Positions 16,571-24,657 of a stretch of 64,000 bases of DNA are shown here, in pieces. The position numbers and the translations under genes were made by a program. A model generated the notes under the pieces. It worked only from the letters and a program-made list of their open reading frames with translations, was not told the DNA's origin and ran no database searches. The stretch spans positions 1-64,000 of the forward strand of contig JARQPW010000010.1 in NCBI GenBank assembly GCA_029577135.1. Reading direction: 5' to 3'. Origin of the DNA: Acidimicrobiales bacterium (lineage in GTDB: Bacteria; Actinomycetota; Acidimicrobiia; Acidimicrobiales; MedAcidi-G1). Numbering within the stretch: the stretch's first letter is position 1; every line of letters starts with the position of its first letter.

Positions 16571-18235
16571 TCAGGCGATGACCCGCACCACCCCTTTCGC
16601 CGGGTCGACCTCGACCCGGTCGCCGTCGGCGATCGCCTCCATGGCGCCCGCTGCACCCACGACCGCCGGGATGCCGAGTTCGCGCGACAGCACCGCGGCG
16701 TGGCTCATGGGGCCGCCCTCGGCGGTGACGAGGCCCCCGACGAGGGTCAGCACCATGTTGTAGGCGGGCGTCGTCGTGCGCGTGACGAGGACCTCGCCCG
16801 GCTGGAGGCGGTCGAACGCCTCGTCGGCGCTCTCGGCCACCCGGGCCACGCCCTCGAACGGCTCGTTCCCGATGCCGCAGCCCTCGAGCGGCTGTCTCTC
16901 GACCCCATCGGAGTCTTCGACCATTCCGAGTTCGGTGAGGCAGGCCAGGATGATGGTCACCGTCTCGGCGAGGGGCGCCGGCAGGGCGTCGAGGGGCGCT
17001 GTGGCCTCGGCATCGCCGAGCGTCTGCGGGGGATCGAGGGTCTTCTGGTGGTCGCGTTCGGCGGCCCGTAGGGCCAGGTCGTCGGCGGTCGGCCCGGCGC
17101 CGGTGGCGACAATCGACGGCAGTTCGTCGCGTCCCAGCTCGAACACGTGTGCGGCCTCGTGGAGCCTTCCCGATGCGGTGAGGCGGCGGCCCGCCTCGAG
17201 CATGCCGAGGCGGAGCAGGCCGGCCGGCCACTCGGCCGTGATCGGACCGTTGTCGTCGCGCAGGTCCATGGCCTCGCGGGCCCGCGCCAACAGGTCGTCG
17301 AACCGGTCGCGCCCGTCGTCCGGGACCCGCCCACGGAGGTCGGCGACCGTGGCTTCGAGCCGCCCGGCGTCGTGTGCCCGTTCGTCGGCGCCCGAGAGGA
17401 TCGTGGCGAGGACCACTTCGGGTGTCTCACCGAGCGTCGGGGAGTCGAGGTCGTAGCCGGCGAACAGCACCGGCCCCCGATGGCGCAGGTAGGTGTCGAG
17501 TTCCGCGGCGATGTCGGGAGAGGTCGCAGTCACCTCGGCGAGGCTCACCGGGGTTATCCCCGCATCGGCGAGGCGGTCGCGGATCCGACGGAGCGTATCG
17601 ACGGGCGCCGACGTGGAGGGCGACGCTCCGACCAGTGCCCCGAGCAGGTCGCCTCCCGGGATGCCCCAGCGGTTCCCGGCTACGAGGAGTTGGCCGATCG
17701 GCCCGAGGTCGTAGCCGTGGAGCCGGAAGTGTTCCTCGAACGTCCAACGGATGTGGTTGAGAAGCGCCTCCAGATGCTCGGCCAGGTCGGCGTCGTCGAG
17801 GACCGCGAGTTCGACCGCACCGAACGCCAGGTTCTGTTCGACGAGTCGTGGACGGGTCTCGGCATGCCACTCGGCGACGACCGCCGCGGCCGGCGAGTGC
17901 TCGAGGTTGCGCCGTGCGGCCCTGGTCCGGCGGCGGAACTCGGGGTGGAGCCGGGAGGCGACCTTGAGGAGGAGGGTCGGGGGCGGCTTCGCCGAGGGCT
18001 TGTCGGGCCGGATGAGGGGACGCATCCTCGTGTAGGTGAACCCGTTCACGAACCGGAGCGAGAGCGTCTCTGCAGGCACGCCGAGAAGCGGCCACTGTTT
18101 CCGGTACGCCGACTGCACGGCCTCGGGTACCAGCCACCGCATGATCGGCGTGGTGCCGCCCGGGAAGTGCGAGCGGTCCAACTGCCAGAACCCCGGACCC
18201 GGTGCCTCGAAGTTGTCGCTTGCTTCTGCTCCCAC
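16571..18235 (-). CDS. PEP-utilizing (swivelling phosphohistidine) domain protein without ATP-grasp domain
   Basis: 554 aa from GTG 18235, selected because TACGGT ends exactly 7 nt upstream. Residues about 1-470 form a helical region lacking any ATP-grasp motif. The C-terminal about 80 residues are the PEP-utilizer mobile domain with the phosphohistidine motif GGPMSHAAVLSRELGIPAVVG. The middle part (TYLRHRGPVLFAGYDLDSPTLGETPEVVL) resembles the region between the ATP-grasp and His domains of rifampicin phosphotransferase or PEP synthase. The protein therefore carries the phosphotransfer His but not the kinase half; a partner may supply it or the domain may have another role. Paralogous in layout to the gene at 38398. 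Convergent with typA, divergent from pntA. Confidence 0.75.
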   Translation of the reverse strand: MGAEASDNFEAPGPGFWQLDRSHFPGGTTPIMRWLVPEAVQSAYRKQWPLLGVPAETLSLRFVNGFTYTRMRPLIRPDKPSAKPPPTLLLKVASRLHPEFRRRTRAARRNLEHSPAAAVVAEWHAETRPRLVEQNLAFGAVELAVLDDADLAEHLEALLNHIRWTFEEHFRLHGYDLGPIGQLLVAGNRWGIPGGDLLGALVGASPSTSAPVDTLRRIRDRLADAGITPVSLAEVTATSPDIAAELDTYLRHRGPVLFAGYDLDSPTLGETPEVVLATILSGADERAHDAGRLEATVADLRGRVPDDGRDRFDDLLARAREAMDLRDDNGPITAEWPAGLLRLGMLEAGRRLTASGRLHEAAHVFELGRDELPSIVATGAGPTADDLALRAAERDHQKTLDPPQTLGDAEATAPLDALPAPLAETVTIILACLTELGMVEDSDGVERQPLEGCGIGNEPFEGVARVAESADEAFDRLQPGEVLVTRTTTPAYNMVLTLVGGLVTAEGGPMSHAAVLSRELGIPAVVGAAGAMEAIADGDRVEVDPAKGVVRVIA

Positions 18236-18242
18236 GACAGAC

Positions 18243-18248
18243 ACCGTA
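18243..18248 (-). promoter_or_regulatory. -10 element (TACGGT) for leaderless PEP-domain gene
   Basis: Reading leftward on the minus strand, TACGGT is followed by 7 nt (GTCTGTC) and GTG 18235. This decides the start against GTG 18244. Confidence 0.6.
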
Positions 18249-18352
18249 GGACCGAAGGTGTACGGCGTCACCAGCCGCGGCCGGTAGCGTCGGCTGACTT
18301 GTCCGCCAGGCGACTCCGGCCGTCTCCGTAGTAGCGCCCGAGGAGGTGAAGC

Positions 18353-19483
18353 GTGAGAATCGCCGTCGTTCGGGAGCGTGCAGCGCGTGAGCGCCGGGTC
18401 GCCCTCAGCCCCGAGGCGGTCGAGGACCTGACCGGCGACGGCCACGACGTCGTCGTCGAGGTCGGTGCCGGAGAGGCCGCGAACATGGTGGACGCCGCCT
18501 ACGTCGACGCCGGCGCCTCGATCGCACCCGACCGGACCGCGGCGATCGGTGACGGCGGAGTAATCGTCTGCGTCAACGGCCCGGACACGCCGGACCTGCG
18601 GGCCGGCCTCGGCGCCGACCACGTCGTCCTGGGCCTGTTCGACCCGCTCTGGCGGCCGCAGCCGATGGCCGAACTGGCCGCCACCGGGGCCACGGCGCTC
18701 TCCCTCGATCTGGTGCCCCGCAGCACGCGGGCGCAGGCCGTCGACGTGTTGTCGTCGACGGCGACGGTCGTCGGCTTCCAGGCGGTCCTCGTTGCCGGCG
18801 TGCGGATGCAGCGGCTCATGCCGCTCCTCATGACGGCGGCCGGCACGGTGCCGCCCGCACGGGTGGTGGTCCTCGGCGCCGGCGTGGCCGGCCTCCAGGC
18901 CATCGCCACCGCACGACGGCTCGGTGCCGTGGTCCAGGGCTTCGACATCCGCGAAGAGGCCCTCGAACAGATCCGCTCGCTGGGGGCACAGTCGATCGAC
19001 CCTCCCGAGGCCGATCCCGACGATCCGACGGACCCAGCGGAACGCATCCAGGCGGTGCTGACCCCGCACCTGGCGGAGGCCGACGTCGTCATCACGGCCG
19101 CACAGGTGCCCGGTCGCCGGAGCCCCACGCTTGTGACCGACGTGATGGTCGAGGCGATGCGTCCGGGTGCCCTCCTCATCGATCTGGCCGCCGACCGGGG
19201 CGGCAACTGCACCCTCAGCCGTGCCGACGAGGAGGTCCTCCACGGGGGTGTCACGATCCTGGCGCCGACCGACCTGGCCTCGGGCTCGCCCGTCTCTGCG
19301 TCGCGGATGTTCGCCAACAACGTGCGCAACCTGGTCCGCCTGCTCATCACCGACGGCGAGATCGTGCTGGACCCCGAGGACGACATCGTGGCGAGCATGC
19401 TGGCCACGTCGGGCGGCGAGGTGGTCCACCCCGAGGTCCGTGAGATGCTCGGGCTCGCACCCATCGGAGGTACAGGGCCATGA
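18353..19483 (+). CDS. pntAA: NAD(P) transhydrogenase subunit alpha, part 1
   Basis: 376 aa from GTG 18353 with GAGGAGGTG upstream. It is the soluble NAD(H)-binding component (dI) of proton-translocating transhydrogenase: an AlaDH/PNT N-terminal domain (RIAVVRERAARERRVALSPEAV) and the NAD-binding domain with GAGVAGLQAIATARRLGAVVQGFD. The late motif DLAADRGGNCTLSRADE is also typical. It couples NADH oxidation to NADP reduction at the membrane using the proton gradient. The following pntAB and pntB overlap by 4 bp each, so the three genes form one translationally coupled operon. A TAGCGT box at 18285-18290 may be the -10 element. Confidence 0.93.
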   Translation: MRIAVVRERAARERRVALSPEAVEDLTGDGHDVVVEVGAGEAANMVDAAYVDAGASIAPDRTAAIGDGGVIVCVNGPDTPDLRAGLGADHVVLGLFDPLWRPQPMAELAATGATALSLDLVPRSTRAQAVDVLSSTATVVGFQAVLVAGVRMQRLMPLLMTAAGTVPPARVVVLGAGVAGLQAIATARRLGAVVQGFDIREEALEQIRSLGAQSIDPPEADPDDPTDPAERIQAVLTPHLAEADVVITAAQVPGRRSPTLVTDVMVEAMRPGALLIDLAADRGGNCTLSRADEEVLHGGVTILAPTDLASGSPVSASRMFANNVRNLVRLLITDGEIVLDPEDDIVASMLATSGGEVVHPEVREMLGLAPIGGTGP

Positions 19484-19770
19484 CGCTGCTCGTCGCCCTC
19501 ACACTGTTCGTCCTGGCGGTCTTCCTCGGCCTCGAGTTGATCACCAAGGTCCCGGCCACGCTGCACACGCCCCTGATGTCCGGGTCGAACGCCATCTCGG
19601 GCATCACGCTCATCGGGGCGCTGGTCTCGGCGGGCACCGACCACTCGACGCTCACCACGGCTCTGGGCGTCGCCGCGGTGGCCCTGGCCACGATCAACGT
19701 CGTCGGCGGGTTCCTCGTGACCGACCGGATGCTCGCCATGTTCCGGACGCGCCGGAAGGGCGGATCATGA
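19480..19770 (+). CDS. pntAB: NAD(P) transhydrogenase subunit alpha, part 2 (membrane)
   Basis: 96 aa, overlapping pntAA by ATGA. It is a small membrane protein with three helices (LLVALTLFVLAVFLGLELI, NAISGITLIGALVSAG, LGVAAVALATINVVGGFLV) and the conserved end TDRMLAMF. It forms part of the dII proton channel with PntB. The split alpha subunit is the common actinobacterial and alphaproteobacterial arrangement. Confidence 0.92.
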   Translation: MTLLVALTLFVLAVFLGLELITKVPATLHTPLMSGSNAISGITLIGALVSAGTDHSTLTTALGVAAVALATINVVGGFLVTDRMLAMFRTRRKGGS

Positions 19771-21146
19771 CCTTCCCGGACGCCATCGCCGTCGGCTACC
19801 TCGTCGCAGCCGTCCTCTTCGTCCTGGGCCTCAAGGGTCTCGGACGACCGCGGACGGCCAGGCGCGGCAACCTGCTCGGCGCCACCGGCATGTTCATCGC
19901 GATCGCCGTGACCCTGCTCGACCGGGCGATCGTCGACTTCCGGTTCCTGGCGCTCGGCGTCGTCATCGGGGCCCTGCTCGGCGCCTTGCTGGCGCTGAAG
20001 GTCCGCATGACCGGCATGCCCGAACTCGTGGCGCTGTTCAACGGCTTCGGCGGTGCCGCCTCGGTCCTGGTGGCCGGCGCCACGTTCCTCGAGGTCGTCG
20101 ACACGGGCACGGTCGACGACCAGTTGGCGGTGGCCGCAGCGGCGACCGTCCTGATCGGCGCCGTGACCTTCACCGGATCGATGGTCGCCTTCGGCAAGTT
20201 GCGCGAATCGCTGCGGTGGAACGGCTTCGGTGGGCTCCACATCGTCCGTGCGATCACCGGGGTGGTCGCACTCCTCCTCGCCGTAGGCGTCGTGGTCCAG
20301 CCCGACTCCCTGGGCTGGTTCTGGGGCCTGGCCGCTGCCGGCCTGCTGCTCGGCGTCCTCGCGACCATCGCCATCGGCGGCGCCGACATGCCGGTCGTGA
20401 TCGCGCTCCTCAACGCCTTCTCGGGCGTGGCGGCGTCGGCCACCGGCTTCGTGCTCGACAACTCGCTGCTCATCATCGCCGGTTCCCTGGTGGGCGCCAG
20501 CGGCCTGATCCTCACGCAGATCATGTGCACCGCCATGAACCGGTCGATCCTCGACGTGGTGTTCTCGAAGGCCGTGGTCGTCGCCCGGGGCTCGCACGAC
20601 GACGCCTACGGCGACGGCGTCACCTCGACGTCGGCCGAGGAGGTGGCGATGCTGCTCGAGGTCGCCTCCCGGGTGGTCATCGTCCCCGGCTACGGCCTGG
20701 CGGTGGCCCAGGCCCAGCACGCCGTACGCGAACTCATGACGGTCCTCGAGGGGACCGGTGCCGAGGTCGTGTTCGGCATCCACCCGGTGGCCGGCCGCAT
20801 GCCCGGCCACATGAACGTGCTCCTGGCCGAGGCCGAGATCGACTACGAGCACCTGTTCGAGATGGACCGGGTCAACCCGACGTTCGCCCAGACCGACGTG
20901 ACGATCGTGATCGGCGCCAACGACGTCGTGAACCCCTCGGCCCGCGATGACCCCGACTCGCCGATCGCCGGCATGCCGATCCTCGACGTCGACGAGTCGG
21001 GCACGGTCATCGTGGTCAAGCGTTCGCTCAGCCCGGGCTTCGCCGGAATCCCGAACCCGCTGTTCGGGGCCGACAACACGCTGATGCTGTTCGGCGACGG
21101 CAAGCAGGCGGTGCTCGACATCGTCGCCGCCCTCTTGGAGGGCTGA
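19767..21146 (+). CDS. pntB: NAD(P) transhydrogenase subunit beta
   Basis: 459 aa from ATG 19767, overlapping pntAB by ATGA; the same frame stays open further upstream but that part is antisense-free shadow of pntAA. The N-terminal half is the multi-helix dII membrane domain (FLGVVIGALLGALLALKVRMTGMPELVALFNGFGG). The C-terminal half is the NADP-binding dIII domain with GYGLAVAQAQHAV, HPVAGRMPGHMNVLLAEA, VIGANDVVNPSA and the KRSLSPGFAGI lysine region. It completes the PntAA-PntAB-PntB pump. Confidence 0.94.
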   Translation: MTFPDAIAVGYLVAAVLFVLGLKGLGRPRTARRGNLLGATGMFIAIAVTLLDRAIVDFRFLALGVVIGALLGALLALKVRMTGMPELVALFNGFGGAASVLVAGATFLEVVDTGTVDDQLAVAAAATVLIGAVTFTGSMVAFGKLRESLRWNGFGGLHIVRAITGVVALLLAVGVVVQPDSLGWFWGLAAAGLLLGVLATIAIGGADMPVVIALLNAFSGVAASATGFVLDNSLLIIAGSLVGASGLILTQIMCTAMNRSILDVVFSKAVVVARGSHDDAYGDGVTSTSAEEVAMLLEVASRVVIVPGYGLAVAQAQHAVRELMTVLEGTGAEVVFGIHPVAGRMPGHMNVLLAEAEIDYEHLFEMDRVNPTFAQTDVTIVIGANDVVNPSARDDPDSPIAGMPILDVDESGTVIVVKRSLSPGFAGIPNPLFGADNTLMLFGDGKQAVLDIVAALLEG

Positions 21147-21212
21147 GGTCCGCTTTCTCCGGGACCGGGGTTCTGACAGACTCCGCGCACATCCGAGCGA
21201 ACGGGGAAGGTG

Positions 21213-21998
21213 ATGAGCCTCATCGAACAGCGTGACGTAGCCGCAGCCGTCGACATGCTGCCACGGGACACCTACGACGAAGCCGAATGGGCGGTGCGCG
21301 TCGAACTGGCCGCCTTGTACCGGGCCTGCGCCCTCTACGGCCTGAGCGACCTGGCCAACGGCGCCATCGCCGCCCGCATCCCCGGAACCGGCCACTACCT
21401 CCTGCACCCCTACGGCATGTTCCGGGAGGAGGCCACCGCCTCGATGTTCGTGACCCTCGACGAGGATGGCAGGCCCGTGTACGACGACCCCCGCCTGGTC
21501 GTCGACGGGGCGATCAACCTCTGCCAGTGGATCTTCGGCACACGCCCGGACATCCACTGGTTCGTCCACGGCCACGAGGAACCGATCGTCGCCGTCGGCT
21601 CCACCGAGGCAGGGCTGCTGCCTGTCAACCAGCCCGCCGTCTACCTCGGCCACATGCTGGGCTACGTCGAGTACGACTTCGACGAGGACGCGGCGTTCGC
21701 CGAACGCGTCTGTCGGGCCTTCGCCGAGTTCAACATCGTCATCAGCCGCAACCACGGCCACTGGACCCTCGGATCCACGGCGGCCGAGGCGTTCTTCCGC
21801 GCCTACTACCTGCGCCAGGCCTGCGACATCCAGTGCCGGGTGCTCGCCATGGGCGACCCGCACCTCATCCCACCGGACCGGGTGGCAACCTACCGGGCGC
21901 AGATGTACGCCTCGCCGCACTACAACTACGACGGACGGACCGAGTGGCCCGGCCTGCTCCGCAGGGTCGCCAGGGAGTGCCGCGGTTTCGACGGGTGA
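21213..21998 (+). CDS. Class II aldolase/adducin-like protein
   Basis: 261 aa from ATG 21213, preceded by GGGGAAGGTG; GTG 21210 is equally possible. The fold-defining motifs of class II aldolases are [15 protein letters not shown] near the N-terminus, the metal-binding WFVHGHE (near residues 118-124) and the later NHGHWTLG. Members cleave or epimerise phosphosugars such as fuculose or ribulose phosphates, or have lost aldolase activity. The substrate is not visible here. It precedes tmm in the same direction with a 109-bp gap that holds a promoter, so it is probably a separate unit. Confidence 0.8.
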   Translation: MSLIEQRDVAAAVDMLPRDTYDEAEWAVRVELAALYRACALYGLSDLANGAIAARIPGTGHYLLHPYGMFREEATASMFVTLDEDGRPVYDDPRLVVDGAINLCQWIFGTRPDIHWFVHGHEEPIVAVGSTEAGLLPVNQPAVYLGHMLGYVEYDFDEDAAFAERVCRAFAEFNIVISRNHGHWTLGSTAAEAFFRAYYLRQACDIQCRVLAMGDPHLIPPDRVATYRAQMYASPHYNYDGRTEWPGLLRRVARECRGFDG

Positions 21999-22039
21999 CC
22001 ACCCGACTGGAGGCAGGAGCAGCGACTCCTTCGGGAAGG

Positions 22040-22069
22040 TTGCCGTCGGCTCAGCGACGCGGATACCTT
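22040..22069 (+). promoter_or_regulatory. Promoter of tmm (TTGCCG - 18 bp - TACCTT)
   Basis: TTGCCG at 22040-22045 and TACCTT at 22064-22069 are separated by 18 bp and would start transcription about 30 nt before the tmm start. The leader contains the ribosome-binding AAGGAAG. Confidence 0.5.
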
Positions 22070-22107
22070 TCGAGCGCTCCAGCACAGTCCCCCGAAGGAA
22101 GCACGAC

Positions 22108-23454
22108 ATGACCCAGCGCGTCGCCATCATCGGGGCCGGACCCAGCGGCCTGGCCCAGTTGCGGGCCTTCGCCTCGGCCGCCGCCCAGGGAGCCGAGATC
22201 CCCGAACTCGTCTGTTACGAGAAGCAGGACGACTGGGGCGGCCTCTGGAACTACACGTGGCGCACCGGCGTCGACGAGTACGGTGAGCCCGTCCACGGTT
22301 CGATGTACCGCTACCTCTGGTCGAACGGCCCCAAGGAGTGCCTCGAGTTCGGCGACTACACCTTCGAGGAGCACTTCGGGAAGCCCATCGCCTCGTACCC
22401 GCCCCGGGAGGTGCTCTGGGACTACATCAAGGGCCGTGTCGAGAAGAGCGACGTCCGCCAGTCCATCCGCTTCCGCCACGCCGTGCGGGAGGTCACCTTC
22501 GACGACGCCTCGCAGAAGTTCACCGTCACCGCCCACGACCTTCCCAACGACGTGGTCTCGGCCGAGGAGTTCGACCACGTGGTGGTCGCCAGTGGCCATT
22601 TCTCGGTGCCGAACACTCCCTACTTCCCCGGCTTCGAGAAGTTCCTGGGCCGGGTGCTCCACGCCCACGACTTCCGCGACGCCGTCGAATTCCGTGGCAA
22701 GGACATTCTGCTCATCGGCTCCAGCTACTCCGCCGAGGACATCGGCTCACAGTGCTTCAAGTACGGGTGTGCCTCGGTCACCATCAGCTCCCGCGGCGGC
22801 GGCACCGGCTTCGACTGGCCGGAGGGCTTCGCCGAGGTGCCGCTGCTCACCCTCATCGACGGCAGGACCGCCCACTTCACGGACGGCACGAGCCGCGAGA
22901 TCGACGCCGTGATCCTGTGCACCGGCTACCTGCACCACTTCCCGTTCCTGCCCGACGACCTGCGGCTCCGGACCGGGAACCGCATGTGGGTGTCGAACCT
23001 CTACAAGGGCGTCGTGTGGCGACCGAACCACAAGCTCTTCTACCTCGGCATGCACGACCAGTACTACACGTTCAACATGTTCGACGCTCAGGCCTGGTAT
23101 GCCCGCGACGTGATCCTCGGCCGCATCGAACTTCCATCCGACGACGAGATGGATGCCTACGAGGCCCGCTGGGCGGCCCGCGAGGAGGCCCTCGAGACCG
23201 CCTACGAGGAGATCGACTTCCAGGGCGACTACACGCAGGAGCTGGTCGACGAAACGGACTACCCGGACTTCGACATCCCAGCCGTGAACCAGATGTTCAA
23301 GGACTGGAAGGCCCACAAGAATGCCGACATCATGGGCTACCGCAACCTGGGCTTCCGCTCGACGCTCACCGGCACCATGGCGCCAGTCCACCACACCCCA
23401 TGGATGGAAGCCATGGACGACTCCCTCGAGGACTACCTGGCCGAGGAGGCGTAG
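22108..23454 (+). CDS. tmm: Trimethylamine monooxygenase (flavin-containing monooxygenase)
   Basis: 448 aa, full length for bacterial Tmm. FAD-binding GAGPSGL lies at residues 9-15. The FMO signature [12 protein letters not shown] (FxGxxxHxxxF) lies near 179-190, the NADPH Rossmann motif [15 protein letters not shown] near 202-216, and the late CTGY motif near 271. Tmm-type landmarks remembered from the Roseobacter enzyme are conserved along the chain: [69 protein letters not shown]-type end. It oxidises trimethylamine to trimethylamine N-oxide using NADPH and O2 in the cytoplasm. Own promoter and SD (AAGGAAG). No TMAO demethylase gene is in the window. Confidence 0.92.
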   Translation: MTQRVAIIGAGPSGLAQLRAFASAAAQGAEIPELVCYEKQDDWGGLWNYTWRTGVDEYGEPVHGSMYRYLWSNGPKECLEFGDYTFEEHFGKPIASYPPREVLWDYIKGRVEKSDVRQSIRFRHAVREVTFDDASQKFTVTAHDLPNDVVSAEEFDHVVVASGHFSVPNTPYFPGFEKFLGRVLHAHDFRDAVEFRGKDILLIGSSYSAEDIGSQCFKYGCASVTISSRGGGTGFDWPEGFAEVPLLTLIDGRTAHFTDGTSREIDAVILCTGYLHHFPFLPDDLRLRTGNRMWVSNLYKGVVWRPNHKLFYLGMHDQYYTFNMFDAQAWYARDVILGRIELPSDDEMDAYEARWAAREEALETAYEEIDFQGDYTQELVDETDYPDFDIPAVNQMFKDWKAHKNADIMGYRNLGFRSTLTGTMAPVHHTPWMEAMDDSLEDYLAEEA

Positions 23455-23465
23455 CGGCCGACGCG

Positions 23466-23738
23466 TTGGCCCAGTTCGGCGAGGAACGCCTGCGCCCCAA
23501 GACGGCAGATGTCGTGGACCGTGCCGTCGAACGGCTCTGGGGGCTCCCCGAGACGCTCGGGGTGTTCGTCGTCACGGGGGTCGACGACCTACTCGTGCAC
23601 CTGAGCGTCTCGGACACCGACAGCCTGCACGACCTGGTGCTGGCGGGCATCTCCAGTATCGAGGGCGTGGTCGACGAGCGGACCTCGCTGGTCTTCGAGT
23701 ACCGCCGCAAGAAGGTCATCGCCCCACTGGGGGACTGA
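23466..23738 (+). CDS. Lrp/AsnC-type ligand-binding (RAM) domain protein without HTH
   Basis: About 90 aa if started at TTG 23466; a GTG near 23514 is also possible. The sequence from ERLWGLPETLGVFVVTGVDD through LVHLSVSDTDSLHDLVL and VDERTSLVFEYRRKKVIAPL follows the C-terminal ligand-binding domain of Lrp/AsnC regulators. The N-terminal helix-turn-helix is absent and no remnant is seen in the tmm 3' end in that frame. It starts only 11 bp after the tmm stop. It may be a genuine stand-alone RAM-domain effector-binding protein or the remnant of a regulator whose front was lost. Confidence 0.6.
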   Translation: MAQFGEERLRPKTADVVDRAVERLWGLPETLGVFVVTGVDDLLVHLSVSDTDSLHDLVLAGISSIEGVVDERTSLVFEYRRKKVIAPLGD

Positions 23739-23764
23739 ACGGAAGGGCAGGGCGGGACCGCCCG

Positions 23765-23770
23765 TAGGCT
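23765..23770 (+). promoter_or_regulatory. -10 element (TAGGCT) for leaderless eamA-type gene
   Basis: TAGGCT ends 9 nt before ATG 23780 with no SD between. Confidence 0.45.
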
Positions 23771-23779
23771 CGGCGGCCC

Positions 23780-24610
23780 ATGGCCGCCCTCTTCTCGCTC
23801 GCTGCTGCGGCCTTCTTCGGGGTCGGCGACTTCTGTGGCGCGCAGGCCTCGAAGCGGACGACCGTCGTCACGGTCGTCACCGGCTCCCACGTCGTCGGCC
23901 TGGTGGTCTTCCTGGTGCTGGCCCCGGGCCTGGCCGAACGCTTCGATGGCGGCGACTTCGTGGCAGGCATTTTCGGTGGGCTCTCCGGGCTGGTGGGGAT
24001 CACGCTGCTCTACCGGGTGCTCTCGACCGGGCCCATGGCGGTGGTGGCGCCAATCGCGGCGGTGACCAACGCCGCGGTCCCGGCCCTGTGGGGCGTCGCC
24101 TTCGGCGAGCGGCTCACCCCGATGCAGCAGGCGGGAGTGGTGCTCGGCCTCGTGGCGATCGTCCTCGTCTCGAGGCCGCCCGAGGCCGCCGGGCCGGTCA
24201 CGGTGAGGCTGCTCGTCGAGTCCGTGCTTGCCGGCATCGGGTTCGCCGGCTTCTTCATCGTGCTCGCCGGGACCGACCTCGCCAGCGCCCCTTGGCCGCT
24301 CGTGGGCGGGCGACTCACGACGCTGGTCCTCCTCGTCGCCGTGCTAGTCGTCGCCCCACGGTCCAGGGGACCGGTTCGAAGTGCAGGGCGGCTCATCCTC
24401 ATCTGTGGCCTCTGTGACGCCGGGGGCGGCGTGTTGATGCTCGAGGCGCTCGGTCGGGGAATGCTCAGCCTCGCCGCCGTGCTGACCTCGCTCTACCCGG
24501 CGGTCACGGTGCTGCTGGCCCGGACCGTGCTCCGGGAGCAGATCTCACGGGGCCAGGTGGTCGGACTGGGCGGCTCGTTGGGCGCCATCGCCCTGATCGT
24601 CGCCGGATGA
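23780..24610 (+). CDS. EamA/DMT-family transporter
   Basis: 276 aa with ten predicted hydrophobic helices in two EamA halves, the standard length for drug/metabolite exporters. Each half ends with the characteristic Pro/Gly-rich helix (GPMAVVAPIAAVTNAAVPALWGV and SLAAVLTSLYPAVTVLLA followed by LREQISRGQVVGLGGSLGAIALI). These proteins export amino acids, nucleobases or other metabolites; the substrate is not deducible. Leaderless-type -10 just upstream; single gene between the Lrp-like remnant and the LysM lipoprotein. Confidence 0.85.
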   Translation: MAALFSLAAAAFFGVGDFCGAQASKRTTVVTVVTGSHVVGLVVFLVLAPGLAERFDGGDFVAGIFGGLSGLVGITLLYRVLSTGPMAVVAPIAAVTNAAVPALWGVAFGERLTPMQQAGVVLGLVAIVLVSRPPEAAGPVTVRLLVESVLAGIGFAGFFIVLAGTDLASAPWPLVGGRLTTLVLLVAVLVVAPRSRGPVRSAGRLILICGLCDAGGGVLMLEALGRGMLSLAAVLTSLYPAVTVLLARTVLREQISRGQVVGLGGSLGAIALIVAG

Positions 24611-24657
24611 GCCACCGGCGAGGACGCATCGCGCCGTCGGCGTGCGATCCTTGGGGG

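Noticed and set aside
21999-22107. Riboswitch in front of tmm
   Set aside because: I could fold only short ambiguous hairpins and saw no known aptamer core; a plain promoter and SD explain the region.
19347-22130. 927-codon minus-strand frame
   Set aside because: Antisense to pntAB, pntB, the aldolase and the tmm start; His/Asp/Gly/Val-rich composition typical of a shadow frame.
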